Below are positions 26,901 through 35,728 of a DNA stretch of 64,000 nt, piece by piece (within the stretch, counting starts at the first letter, position 1; the number at the start of each line of letters is the position of its first letter). Source of the stretch: Filimonas sp. (GTDB lineage Bacteria; Bacteroidota; Bacteroidia; Chitinophagales; Chitinophagaceae); contig JAFKHH010000011.1 in assembly GCA_017306865.1 (NCBI GenBank), positions 620,001 to 684,000 on the forward strand, read 5' to 3'. The position numbers and the translations under genes were made by a program. The notes below the pieces were generated by a model. The model was given only the letters and a program-made list of their open reading frames with translations. It did not search any database and had not been told where the DNA came from.

Positions 26901-29900
26901 GGTATCTTCGAAGGTGTGCTTGGCTTCTATACCTGCTATGCAGATCATACGCAAACTGCCACTTATTACAAATTCACTGCAACGGTTGGTATAACGGGTC
27001 ACATCTATGGCCAGATCAACTTTGCGATCATCTCTGCACAGCTAGACATTATCGCATACATCTATGCAACGATCGTGGTAGAAAGTTATAAACCTATCCC
27101 GATCAGCTTCCAAGCCGGTGTGTCCGTAAAACTGACCGTGAAGATCAACCTCGGGTTATTTAAAATTTCTATTTCACTCAGCTTCAGTGCAACCATAAGT
27201 GCCTCATTCACCATTGGTAGTGATACCTCTTCGCAGGCACTGTGGAATAATCCTTGTACCCAATCAAAACCAAGACTGGAAATGTTCGAAGAAGCAGCTC
27301 AGGTATATACCCTTGCATGGCAACCACTGCAGTATGATAGCGGTTTGTCAGCCGTACCTGCATTAAACTTATCCTTCATCCCGCATTTAACAGTAGCCGC
27401 AGGCAGCGCAAATGCTTATGCACCGCAATATGTAGCAATGCTCTACATAGATACGCCTGCACCAACGGATAGCGCAGACAATAGCTCTATGGGCAGCCTT
27501 GCAAGAGGCGTGCTGGCATGGGCACTGAATGCGATTGTAAACGCAGGTACAACCGGTACTACAAAGTACAGTGCGTTAATAACACAAACTGTTACACTCG
27601 ATCAGTTGAATGCACTGATGTGTGTCTTCAACGGGCAAACAAATAACCAGTCACCATTTGACTATAACAATACGACTACGCCGGGTAATGATGTGAAGGG
27701 CTTCTTACAGACTTACTTTGCGAACAATGGTACAACCACTATCAACATTGTACCTGTAGACCCTGATACGGATAATGAGATCAATGCAGCCGTATTTACA
27801 CCGTTCCCAGATCTGCAACTGAATGCTACGTACAACAACAGTTCTGTAGTACAGGTAGATTTTTCTACACAAAGTATGAGTGGTACGGGTACTTACTTGT
27901 CTGACATAACAACCATTATACAGGGGCTGAATGTAAACTACCAGAGCAACACTGCAAATCCGCAACAGCCAGATGATCTTTGCTCTTCTGTAGATAATAG
28001 CGGTACACCAGTTGAAACGAATTTGTCTTTACCTACATTCCTGTTTACAGACTTCATTAGCCTTGTAGCAAAACAGATGTTGCAAAATGCACTGGATTAT
28101 GTAAATGGCAAAAAACAAACGGCTATTGCAATAGGGGATTTGTTAACTGCTGTTTGTACCGTAGGCAACAGCATACAGTTAGGTGGTATGGCATCGCGCT
28201 TCCTCTTGCATGGTCTTCGCCTGCCTGCTCCTCCGGTTGCAGCTACGGGTGCCGTTCAGCCATTGTATGTATTAACAGGACAACAGTTCGCAATACCAGC
28301 GACGCTTAAAACTACGGACGTATTTGCTGTAGCATTACAGAAGGCCGCGGCTACTACATGGATTGCATTTAGCGGTAGCGCTACCAGCACTTCGTTGTCC
28401 GTACCAGTGGGTAGTGTGGAAATACAAAGGATTATAGACACATCTACTGCTACGATCACGCCTACGCTGGAAGCTGGCTATCCTGCTGCTGCTACCAATT
28501 ACCACGATGGTCAACAGGCATTTACTTTAGGCAACCCTGCGTTGTGGCAATATCCGGGACAGTATTATAGCGGTGTTGCTAATTCACCATACCTGCTGAA
28601 ACTGCCTTCTAACTTACAGACAGAGTTTACAAACTATACAGGTAATACGCCGGTCTTCACAGTGCAATACATAGACCGCACAGCGGCTAATCCGCAACCG
28701 GCAAATGTGACGAACTTTACATGGGCTACATCTGTAAATATAACCCTGCAAAAGATTGCGCCGGACGATACCGTTGCACAGTCACCATTGCAGGCGAATA
28801 TGTACAACCTTATTGGTACAGATGATACAGGTGTTTACTTCCTGGAGAATCTGGTGACGTATCTCAATTCTCCTGCGGGCAGTAGCTTTGGTGGGCAAGT
28901 GCAATTGCTTTACCAGCCTGATCCTAATGCAAACAGCAATGGTGGTTATGTATCTACGTTGAATAATACGAAGACGCCGCCGGACCAGGTAGCATTGGCT
29001 ATCATACAGGCAAACTTGTCTACTGAGACAAACCCTGAACAGATGATGGCATTTGCATTAGATGCTGTAGAGGATAATGCTACTGCGCCAAATACACTGA
29101 ACAGCTTCAGCAACTTTGTTACATTGCTATGGGAGTGCAGCATAGTACGCTCTGGTGGCTTCTATTTATATTACAACAATGTTGCAGGGGGAAATGCTGG
29201 TTTACCAAGCACTTTGTTTGATGCAAACGGCAACGCATCTGTACAAATACTGATCACTTACAACAGTTTTGTACCAATGCCGTTCCTGAACAGCATGGTA
29301 ATAGGGGACAACCTGGATTATAACAATGTATCCATCTATGCACAGTCCGCTTCGTTCCTGTTGCGTACACCAATGATGGTGCAGGGTAATATCGGTTATA
29401 CATTGCAACGCCAGAATCCTGGCCCATACACGCCACCAACAGATCCTACGCAACCACCAACGAAAGCGCAGGATGAAATATATCTTGAAAACCAGTTTAA
29501 CCTTATAGGCCTTACGTTGCCGTCAAATCCTAATTATCTCAACCTGTTGCCTACAGGCCCGGTTGATGGTAATAATACAAACGGCACAACAAAAAGTGTA
29601 GAAGATACAGATGATGCTATCTGGAACTATACCAGCATTCTGCCATACAACCAGTTTGTTACAGGTGCATCTCCTAATTGGGGCTTCTATGATCCGTATG
29701 CAGGTGTTGGTACTACGCCTTCGCTCTTGCTGAACTGGCAGGATATGTTTGGCAACGTGTTGCCATTCTCCGGTACTACAGGTACGCTGAATGTGCCATT
29801 CATGTACACGGACCAGATCGTGTCTGTATCGCAATGGCCGTCTACAACAGTTTTTTATTGGTTTACAGGAGATGGCACACAAAGTCCTGTGTTCAATCTC

Positions 29901-32762
29901 GGCTTTAAGTTTAATACAGACAAATACAGTACAGGTGATAAAACTGCGCAGAACAATGCTGCTGCCGACCTGGTAACATGGGCGCGCTTGTGGTATCAAC
30001 TGAACCATGCAAGTGATATGACGATGTCATATACGGTGTCTGTCAATGCAACATCAACTACACCGGATGGCGTGTCTCAGTCTATTGATCTTTCCGCATT
30101 GCAAGCGTTTGTGAAACCAATTGTAGATTATTTGTATGCAGTGGCATCTAATCCGGCTAATGTGCCCTTGCCAACTGCAACCACCTATACATTGACGCAG
30201 ACAATAGATCCAACAACTGTTACCAGTTACGATTATATTTTCAAACTGGCAACAGTGATCACCATGACGCGTACCAAAAATGTGGATACGAACTTTACAA
30301 ATGTACCGGGTGTATCGCTTGCGCAAACAGTGGTGCAGCCATGTATGCAGCAGGGAACAACATGCGGTACAACACAGTCTACACCGCCACCTTCTTCTAT
30401 TTTATACTTTACCAATAACTTCGAAACAGCATTTAATAATCCTAAATCTACGGTTGTATATAAAGTAGCAACTGCTACAAACCTGTCTACTGCATCCAGC
30501 GATCCAATAACTACGCCGCCAATCTGGATCGTGCGCTTTGATACCGCTGGTACGCAGGGTATAGGTGTTACTTATCAGCAGGATGTAAATAAAGAAACAA
30601 TTGCCTACTACTTTGCACCTGTGCCATTGGCAACATCGCTGCAAAGCTTCCAGTCTGTTGTTGTGCCTTACACAACAGGCCAGGCATTCGATCCGTATGG
30701 AACCGGGGCAACGACTAACTTTACTGGCATAGACCTGGATAACTGGGGCTTGCAATTCCTGAATGCGGTAGATAAATTCCTCGGCCCGGATTATGCAGTA
30801 CCTGCATTCCTGCTGGACAATGGTCAGAGCCTGCAAAAAGTATTGGACGCGAAAGAGGCAATTGCAGAGGCGATCACAGGTACAGTGGATTATATTATCA
30901 CCGTTCCTTCAGATGTAACAGATTATTCCAATGTAAATAACGCACAGCAAAAATGGTATCAGCAATTGTTGATGGAATTGTCTGCAGCGTATGATTATAC
31001 GGCTGCGGTGCAAATACCGGTTACCATTTCTTCTATATGGAACCAGCCAAACAATGACCCGCCAGTTGCAAACGCTTGTCCAAGATTATATGGCAAGATG
31101 ATCGGCACATTGGCAAGTGGCGAAACATCCGGTGTGTCAACAGAGCAGAACGCAAGTTTCTCTGCGGCAAAATTGCCGACAGGAAACGGTCAGTCAAGCC
31201 TTACATATATGTTCCAGGTGGAGAACGGGCCATCACAAAGTGTTTCTTTCTCCGAAGTAGATTTTGCTATCAGCCATGTAGAATGGCAGTATGAAAGTGT
31301 GCAGGGAATAGATGGCTATCTCGCTTCATCTTGGTTGCTGATTGTAAGCCCACAATCATTGCCTACTGCATACACTAACACAGGTGCGGTAGAAATACCT
31401 ATTCCGCTGAAGGCATATCCATCCCTGCCAAATGTAACGGGACAAGGGGCAAACTATCCATCCGTAGCTCCACCTACATCTAATGATCCTGTAGAAACAG
31501 CAAGGTCATGGGATTATACATTCTCTTACCAGTCTCCAACTGCGGCGCAGGATACAACTATTATGCAGGTTCAGTTGAACGTGCCATCTACAGTAAGCAA
31601 AGTGTTTGCAGTGCCTACTGGTCAACGCTCAATCGTACTAGACCAGGCACTTGCACAGTTTATGTCTATATATCCGCAAATGAGCAGTGACTTTGACGCA
31701 TACCTGCTGAAGGTCATTTCCGCTACTGATCCTAATGCAGTGAATGCACAGAATGCGGTGAATGCACTGATCAGTATGATGGATGTGATCGGTACTGCAT
31801 GGAGCAAGTGGAACCAACAGCATCCGTTTGTATCATCTGTTGGTTTGAAGAAAGGGCGCAAGAAATTAGTGGAAGCGCCACCGCCTCCGCCGCCACCTGT
31901 TCCGGGCTTTATGCAGCTCAACTATGTAGTGGAAGAAACATCTGCGGAGGAGTTACCAACGAATCCGCTGCTGATCAATGTAACGCCAAACGATGCAGCT
32001 ACTACAGCCGCCGGCATTATACCTGTCATCAATATTGCAGGCTTTACATTTACGGCAACTACTGTCGGCACGACTGTTAGCTACTCTTATGTAAATACCG
32101 AATCACAGCAGCCATTGTTGTACCAGGACAGGATGAACTTCCCGGTACGTAACCCGGCAATAGAAACATTGGACGTATTCGAAAAACAAAATGCGTGGGC
32201 AGGCTTGCAGATCAGCAGGAACCTTGATCTCTTGCTTGTACCGGGATCAACTACGGAATGGCAGACAACAAACCCAATGTTTGTGTACCAGACACCATTG
32301 GTGATGTTCTATACCATTTTCCAGCCACTCTTTACAGGTACGCCGATAAATATAGCGACCATACCATCTCCGGGTGGTGGCACACCGCCTGCACAACGTT
32401 CGTTGCAGGATCAGATGACTGCATTTGTAGGTGCGCTTACGGAAGGTGTGTTTAGTGTATCAGGCTTAACTAAACTCACAATAAAACTGGAATGTTTATA
32501 TGAATACCAGATAGCGAATACAGGATTGCAGATCAGTATACCGGTCTTATTACTACCGCCTTATAGCCTTGACCTTACAACAAGCAACGGTGGTGGTTTT
32601 GATACACTGCTATCTACGGCGCTGACTACGTGGTTCTCAGGTCACAACCCGATCACCACACAAGCGGGGTGGATCTTCAACCTGCAGGTGTTCTCTTCAT
32701 TCGGCAGCAACCTGCCAATGCTGAGTAACCAGTTTACGTTGAGTTTGACATCGATTTCGTGA
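23976..32762 (+). CDS. Giant hypothetical protein (2928 aa), beta-rich, no signal peptide
   Basis: The largest gene of the window, one uninterrupted frame from ATG 23976 (MSNTLEQIQQGLVNAATSGG). No signal peptide, lipobox, type IX sorting domain or clear transmembrane helix. Residues about 1-1090 are repeating beta-sandwich-like blocks with alternating hydrophobic residues, ending in a strongly amphipathic section (about 905-1085, with FVGYGGFYFGMLSG and GLSLTVVGIFEGVLGFYTCYAD). From about 1095 (PRLEMFEEAAQVYTLAW) composition changes to Tyr-, Asn- and Pro-rich segments of mixed fold. Near 2635 there is a run of prolines in APPPPPPPVPGF. A DUF6603-like origin of the first part is possible but unproven. 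Likely structural or adhesive, or a non-canonically exported protein; no catalytic motif was seen. Confidence 0.85.
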   Translation: MSNTLEQIQQGLVNAATSGGGSLQLDNSIIATPSYEAALTACNLPNGIAVKVSATQPATDIYISNGSLYVKGTATLYSATMPDFQLVLTGETDTSRTTAVTGTLSSLDISNLNSLQLITAAPSLPSISFSNIIFSCSSDEDDVTTASMSMTLQTSTNTWDLLPDLGINLVGVGLGFTRTSNAATTLNVTGNITIPNAGKQINLTVTIPSSSWAVPVWGVSLSAASGGTIIDLGDISTLLAGTNVFSQLPPGLSGVGNFGLIALQVKFVQQSTTSFSVQQITTNIGCNNWPVGSDPQNPLFTITSAGFIIAIQNPFGKRSITTTIYGNFQLNATDTLSITMTIPFGGSDWVLNAAGSFNLSSIAAFNSLPGSSNGSGFQSGDMNMPAEVSGASLQINYFTISFNPSSLQLSYITFYVTLNATWWIIENNLGFANPTLQVYIPGPALTSPPPLSVAAAGQILLPQSVILDVSASWIKDTSWSFLAALAPGSQVNVISLMQQFLGTDINPAEALGFTELLVTDFSVQAQSDTKNNIFSYSISATTVANWSCSFGLLPDIDATATVQISNDGKGNTSGSIAVDLEVFGIEFTVSYIFSSNNAYQLQLEWKGFTFTYDSKTNTIVSTAGDWTLGGILTAFVNAIDPSQDFTLPDPWSMLNSVSLKGLTLTIDMTNKNVTIKWPVNINLFFLKVTELDIAIENSTQVNVQLVGTYLDNQPIPKWDAASQSPPAVPGSGNDKFKLTYLGIGQHISLTGLSESTTVASALTNYENFLFPPDQGSTTVPVKATPANPSPGTVVFDASNSWMIAADFTVAQFYQVQFVFNDPNLYGLRIAIGQKASFLGNLDFEILYKKITDTIGMYQVDLQLPDQFRHLEFGEVSITLPNVGVQIYTNGNFYIDFGFPASITDFSRSFSIQVFPFVGYGGFYFGMLSGATSSQVPTTQYGQFNPVIVAGLGLSIGVGKTIDEGILSAGLSLTVVGIFEGVLGFYTCYADHTQTATYYKFTATVGITGHIYGQINFAIISAQLDIIAYIYATIVVESYKPIPISFQAGVSVKLTVKINLGLFKISISLSFSATISASFTIGSDTSSQALWNNPCTQSKPRLEMFEEAAQVYTLAWQPLQYDSGLSAVPALNLSFIPHLTVAAGSANAYAPQYVAMLYIDTPAPTDSADNSSMGSLARGVLAWALNAIVNAGTTGTTKYSALITQTVTLDQLNALMCVFNGQTNNQSPFDYNNTTTPGNDVKGFLQTYFANNGTTTINIVPVDPDTDNEINAAVFTPFPDLQLNATYNNSSVVQVDFSTQSMSGTGTYLSDITTIIQGLNVNYQSNTANPQQPDDLCSSVDNSGTPVETNLSLPTFLFTDFISLVAKQMLQNALDYVNGKKQTAIAIGDLLTAVCTVGNSIQLGGMASRFLLHGLRLPAPPVAATGAVQPLYVLTGQQFAIPATLKTTDVFAVALQKAAATTWIAFSGSATSTSLSVPVGSVEIQRIIDTSTATITPTLEAGYPAAATNYHDGQQAFTLGNPALWQYPGQYYSGVANSPYLLKLPSNLQTEFTNYTGNTPVFTVQYIDRTAANPQPANVTNFTWATSVNITLQKIAPDDTVAQSPLQANMYNLIGTDDTGVYFLENLVTYLNSPAGSSFGGQVQLLYQPDPNANSNGGYVSTLNNTKTPPDQVALAIIQANLSTETNPEQMMAFALDAVEDNATAPNTLNSFSNFVTLLWECSIVRSGGFYLYYNNVAGGNAGLPSTLFDANGNASVQILITYNSFVPMPFLNSMVIGDNLDYNNVSIYAQSASFLLRTPMMVQGNIGYTLQRQNPGPYTPPTDPTQPPTKAQDEIYLENQFNLIGLTLPSNPNYLNLLPTGPVDGNNTNGTTKSVEDTDDAIWNYTSILPYNQFVTGASPNWGFYDPYAGVGTTPSLLLNWQDMFGNVLPFSGTTGTLNVPFMYTDQIVSVSQWPSTTVFYWFTGDGTQSPVFNLGFKFNTDKYSTGDKTAQNNAAADLVTWARLWYQLNHASDMTMSYTVSVNATSTTPDGVSQSIDLSALQAFVKPIVDYLYAVASNPANVPLPTATTYTLTQTIDPTTVTSYDYIFKLATVITMTRTKNVDTNFTNVPGVSLAQTVVQPCMQQGTTCGTTQSTPPPSSILYFTNNFETAFNNPKSTVVYKVATATNLSTASSDPITTPPIWIVRFDTAGTQGIGVTYQQDVNKETIAYYFAPVPLATSLQSFQSVVVPYTTGQAFDPYGTGATTNFTGIDLDNWGLQFLNAVDKFLGPDYAVPAFLLDNGQSLQKVLDAKEAIAEAITGTVDYIITVPSDVTDYSNVNNAQQKWYQQLLMELSAAYDYTAAVQIPVTISSIWNQPNNDPPVANACPRLYGKMIGTLASGETSGVSTEQNASFSAAKLPTGNGQSSLTYMFQVENGPSQSVSFSEVDFAISHVEWQYESVQGIDGYLASSWLLIVSPQSLPTAYTNTGAVEIPIPLKAYPSLPNVTGQGANYPSVAPPTSNDPVETARSWDYTFSYQSPTAAQDTTIMQVQLNVPSTVSKVFAVPTGQRSIVLDQALAQFMSIYPQMSSDFDAYLLKVISATDPNAVNAQNAVNALISMMDVIGTAWSKWNQQHPFVSSVGLKKGRKKLVEAPPPPPPPVPGFMQLNYVVEETSAEELPTNPLLINVTPNDAATTAAGIIPVINIAGFTFTATTVGTTVSYSYVNTESQQPLLYQDRMNFPVRNPAIETLDVFEKQNAWAGLQISRNLDLLLVPGSTTEWQTTNPMFVYQTPLVMFYTIFQPLFTGTPINIATIPSPGGGTPPAQRSLQDQMTAFVGALTEGVFSVSGLTKLTIKLECLYEYQIANTGLQISIPVLLLPPYSLDLTTSNGGGFDTLLSTALTTWFSGHNPITTQAGWIFNLQVFSSFGSNLPMLSNQFTLSLTSIS

Positions 32763-33041
32763 AAGGATTTGAGATTTGAGATTTGAAATGGTCTCGCAGA
32801 ATAGCCACAAAGGCACTAAGACAGAAAGGGGCACAAAGAAAATGCGAAGCATTTTTCCTATGTGCCCTATGCTCTCTTTGCCGAATCAAAATTTACTATT
32901 ATTTGAACTATCAATTCCAGTTCTATGTAGCTATGTCTCTATGCTGCTATGTGGTAAAAAAACTATGTGCCCTATGTCTTCCTATGTTCCTATGTGTTTC
33001 AAAATCCTACACAATACATCTCAAATCTTAAATTTCAAATA
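32763..33041. repeat. Repeat island between convergent genes
   Basis: TTTGAGAT repeat at 32765-32790 directly after the stop, inverted partner at 33018-33048 overlapping the end of the HAD gene. CTATGTGCC and CTATGTTCC units fill 32855-33000. The outer inverted pair could act as a two-way terminator. Confidence 0.7.
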
Positions 33042-33662
33042 TCAAATCGCCAACCCTAACGCACCTAACTGTTCACACGTATCTTTCACATCTCTATGAA
33101 TAATACCCGTCAATCCCAATCCCTCTGCCACTTGCACAAACAATGACCTGTCATCTATATACACGCTTTGGTTTACCGGCGACTGCGCCACATCTATCGC
33201 CACCTTGAAAATATCCACGTCCGGCTTGCGGAAATGCACGAAGCTGGATGAAATAAAAAAGTCAACAAAAGAGGCCAGCTCAAACTTCTGAATACGGTAA
33301 TCATTCAGTTCGCGCCCTTCATTGCTGATCACTGCAATCTTCAGGTTATACTTCTTTTTTATTTCCTTATAATATTCGATCATGCCCGGCAGTGGCTGCG
33401 ACTGGCTGTACATAAACTCACGAAAATCATCTTTCGAAAATGTTCTTTCTTCATAAAAGACTACGCGGTCTAGGTATTCATCCAGGCTCAGTTTGCCAAC
33501 TTCGTATGTGTCAAATGTTAAGTGATGCCGTTCCTCTGTTTCTTTCAGATCCAGCTTAAACATTTCAACAGCTTTATTGCGTGAATTATGGTCCCAGCCA
33601 TTCGTTAATAGTACGCCCCCAATATCTGTAAAGAGGGTAGTAATAGGTGCTTTGTTTTTCAT
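33042..33662 (-). CDS. HAD-superfamily hydrolase, YihX-like
   Basis: Cytoplasmic phosphatase-type protein of the HAD-IA group. Motif I is FTDIGGVLL (nucleophile Asp near residue 13; the usual second Asp is Gly, as in YihX-type DxGxV proteins). A helical cap spans about 25-95, motif II is VISNEG, motif III Lys is in HFRKPDVDIF, and motif IV YIDDRSLFVQVAEGLG. Members dephosphorylate sugar phosphates or nucleotides; the substrate cannot be named. A TACCTTTA box ends 5 nt before the ATG at 33662. Confidence 0.9.
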   Translation of the reverse strand: MKNKAPITTLFTDIGGVLLTNGWDHNSRNKAVEMFKLDLKETEERHHLTFDTYEVGKLSLDEYLDRVVFYEERTFSKDDFREFMYSQSQPLPGMIEYYKEIKKKYNLKIAVISNEGRELNDYRIQKFELASFVDFFISSSFVHFRKPDVDIFKVAIDVAQSPVNQSVYIDDRSLFVQVAEGLGLTGIIHRDVKDTCEQLGALGLAI

Positions 33663-34331
33663 AAGGATAAAGGTAGATGTTATGGGTTAATTGTCTGATG
33701 AATTTCACGCAAAGGCGGAAAGTATCGCAAAGAGCGCAAAGGATACGCAGAGAGCGCAAAGACAGCTTCCAAGATATTTAAGAGGGTATCAGGAAAATGC
33801 GAAGCATTTTTACTATATGCCCTTATGTTCTCTTGAAAGAATCAAACATTTCTATTATTTAAAAACCTTAAACTGATCTATGTGCCTATGTTCCTATTGT
33901 TTTCTATGTGGTAAAAGACCTCGCTTCGATCCCTCTGTGCTTCTGTGTCTCAGTGGCAATATCTCTTCATTAGTGCAAATGGTAGGTTCGTGAGGACACA
34001 AATCTTGGCGGAGAGGTAAAGAATGTCTCAAAGAGTTGCGTAGTGTTTCTGCCTATGTGATCTATGTTCTCTTGAATAAATTGGCTATGCTATTATTTAA
34101 TAGCCCTCAACTTATCCTATGTGCCTATGTACCTTATGTTCCTATGTGGTGAAAAAACCTCGCTTCGATCCCTCTGTGTTTCTGTGTCTCAGTGGCAATG
34201 CGTATTGAAAAAAATGTTTGAATAAGTATGCCGATAGATTAAACAAGAGGGGAAGTGTTTTAACGCTGTGATTTTTCGCTTGCACGGTATTTTTATAAAA
34301 CAATATATTTGCCTCCTTTATAATAAAGCTT
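33663..34331. repeat. 669-nt repeat island, no gene
   Basis: TTTCACGCAAAGGCGG with GCAAAGAGCGCAAAGG units (33700-33765); CTATGTGCC / CTATGTTCC units twice (33815-33960 and 34040-34200, each followed by CCTCTGTGCTTCTGTG-like text); a degenerate GGTTCGTGAGGACAC hairpin (33984-34010). The two CTATGTG blocks look like a tandem duplication of about 150-220 nt. The promoter of the 34332 gene lies at the end. Confidence 0.7.
34280..34311 (+). promoter_or_regulatory. Bacteroidota-type promoter for the sterol-desaturase gene
   Basis: TATATTTG (34304-34311) matches the -7 consensus TAnnTTTG, and TTG at 34280-34282 lies 21 nt upstream as a -33 element. A start site near 34317 would leave a leader of about 15 nt. 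Confidence 0.55.
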
Positions 34332-35474
34332 ATGACTGCAACACCACAGCGTTTAAAGGTTGGCGAAGGTAAAATAAGTGGTTATGTTTCCATTTTTCTT
34401 GCGCTCCTGTCATTTTTAGGCGTCTTCTGTTTCAAATTCCCTGAATGGCTTACCTCTCCTGAGTTTCGGAATGTATATACAGGACAATCGATGGTTGTCT
34501 TACTTACGGCCACCATTATTGCGTCATTCCTTTTTGCACTTGTAAGCTTCATGCTTAGCAAAAAGAAAAATTATGCGGCAATCGGATTGATTATTTGCAC
34601 CATCACTGTTTTTGTTGGCGGCTTCAACGTGCAAGGGCGTTCTGTAGATAAAACGAGCTGGCATTTAGGGCTCGACTGGTTACTGCTCGATCTGTTACTA
34701 ATGGCTGTTATTTTCATCCCGATAGAATTGGCATTTCCACACAATAAAAAACAGAGCAAGTTTCACGAAGAGTGGCGCACCGATCTGGTCTACTTTGTCA
34801 TAAGCCATTTGTTCGTTCAGTTCTTTGGCGTTATTACACAAAAGCCTGCTATCCTCTTATTCGGCTGGATGGGATTGTCGGGATTACATGCGTGGGTACA
34901 AAGCTTACCTTTTGTAGTAGAGTTGCTATTTGCCTTTTTTGTTACTGATCTGTTCCAGTATTGGGCACACCGCATCTTTCATAGCCATCATTACCTATGG
35001 CGTTTCCACTCCGTGCATCATTCTACAAAAAATATGGATTGGCTGGCAGGCTCGCGTACGCATTTTATAGACATCTTCTTTACGAGGGCCATGACATTTG
35101 TGCCGTTGTATATCTTCGGGTTTTCTACGATCACCTTTAATGTTTTCATTGTTTTTATGGCTATACATGCTGTGTTGATCCATGCCAATACACGCATCAA
35201 TTTCGGATTCTTGAAATACATTATCACCACACCACAATACCATCATTGGCACCACTGTGAAGATCCCAGGTATTACGGGAAAAATTTTGCTTCTATATTT
35301 CCTTGTATAGATATGATCTTCGGTACGTATTATCTACCCGGTAAAGTATGGCCTGAAGGAACAGGCTTGCACGAAGCCAACTATCCAAAAGGATACCTGA
35401 AACAAATGGTCTATCCATTTACAAAAAGCCCGTTCGATAAAGATTTGAATATGGAAGAAAGGACGGAGAGATGA
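34332..35474 (+). CDS. Sterol desaturase / fatty acid hydroxylase family protein
   Basis: Integral membrane di-iron oxygenase of the fatty-acid-hydroxylase superfamily. Three helices in the first 105 residues form an extra N-terminal membrane module (YVSIFLALLSFLGVFCF, MVVLLTATIIASFLFAL, YAAIGLIICTITVFVGG). Then come the catalytic part and its histidine clusters: HRIFH, HSVHHS, later HANTRINFG and HHWHHCEDPRYYGKNF. These bind the two irons. Substrates in this family are sterols, carotenoids, sphingoid or fatty acyl chains; neighbours give no hint. Its own promoter is visible, so it is probably monocistronic. Confidence 0.9.
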   Translation: MTATPQRLKVGEGKISGYVSIFLALLSFLGVFCFKFPEWLTSPEFRNVYTGQSMVVLLTATIIASFLFALVSFMLSKKKNYAAIGLIICTITVFVGGFNVQGRSVDKTSWHLGLDWLLLDLLLMAVIFIPIELAFPHNKKQSKFHEEWRTDLVYFVISHLFVQFFGVITQKPAILLFGWMGLSGLHAWVQSLPFVVELLFAFFVTDLFQYWAHRIFHSHHYLWRFHSVHHSTKNMDWLAGSRTHFIDIFFTRAMTFVPLYIFGFSTITFNVFIVFMAIHAVLIHANTRINFGFLKYIITTPQYHHWHHCEDPRYYGKNFASIFPCIDMIFGTYYLPGKVWPEGTGLHEANYPKGYLKQMVYPFTKSPFDKDLNMEERTER

Positions 35475-35728
35475 AGAATTATTACATTGTTTAATGGGTA
35501 TATTGTTCTGGTTCCGCTTCGCGGAGTGTTCACCGCAGAGACGCGGAGGGCGAGGAGTTACGCAGGAATGGGCGTGAATCGTGAGACGGCAACCGTGAAC
35601 ACGCTTCTCACAACTGACAACTCACCACTCACTTTGCGCCCTTTGCGATACTTTCCGCCTTTGCGTGAAATGCATTTGAAACCTGAGACTCATAATTTCA
35701 AATCATAAATCTCAAATTTCAAATTGTT
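35475..35728. repeat. Repeat island between convergent genes
   Basis: TTGTTTAATGGGTATATTG unit (about 35485); CACCGCAGAGACGCGGAGG (35529-35549), a repeat type widespread in unrelated bacteria; GTGAATCGTGAGACGG and CTCACAACTGACAACTCACC (35574-35630); TTTGCGCCCTTTGCG to TTTGCGTGAAA (35634-35670); TTTGAGAT family (35694-35726). No gene. Confidence 0.7.

Noticed and set aside
33691-33876. 61-codon open frame
   Set aside because: Consists of GCAAAG and CTATGTT repeat text.
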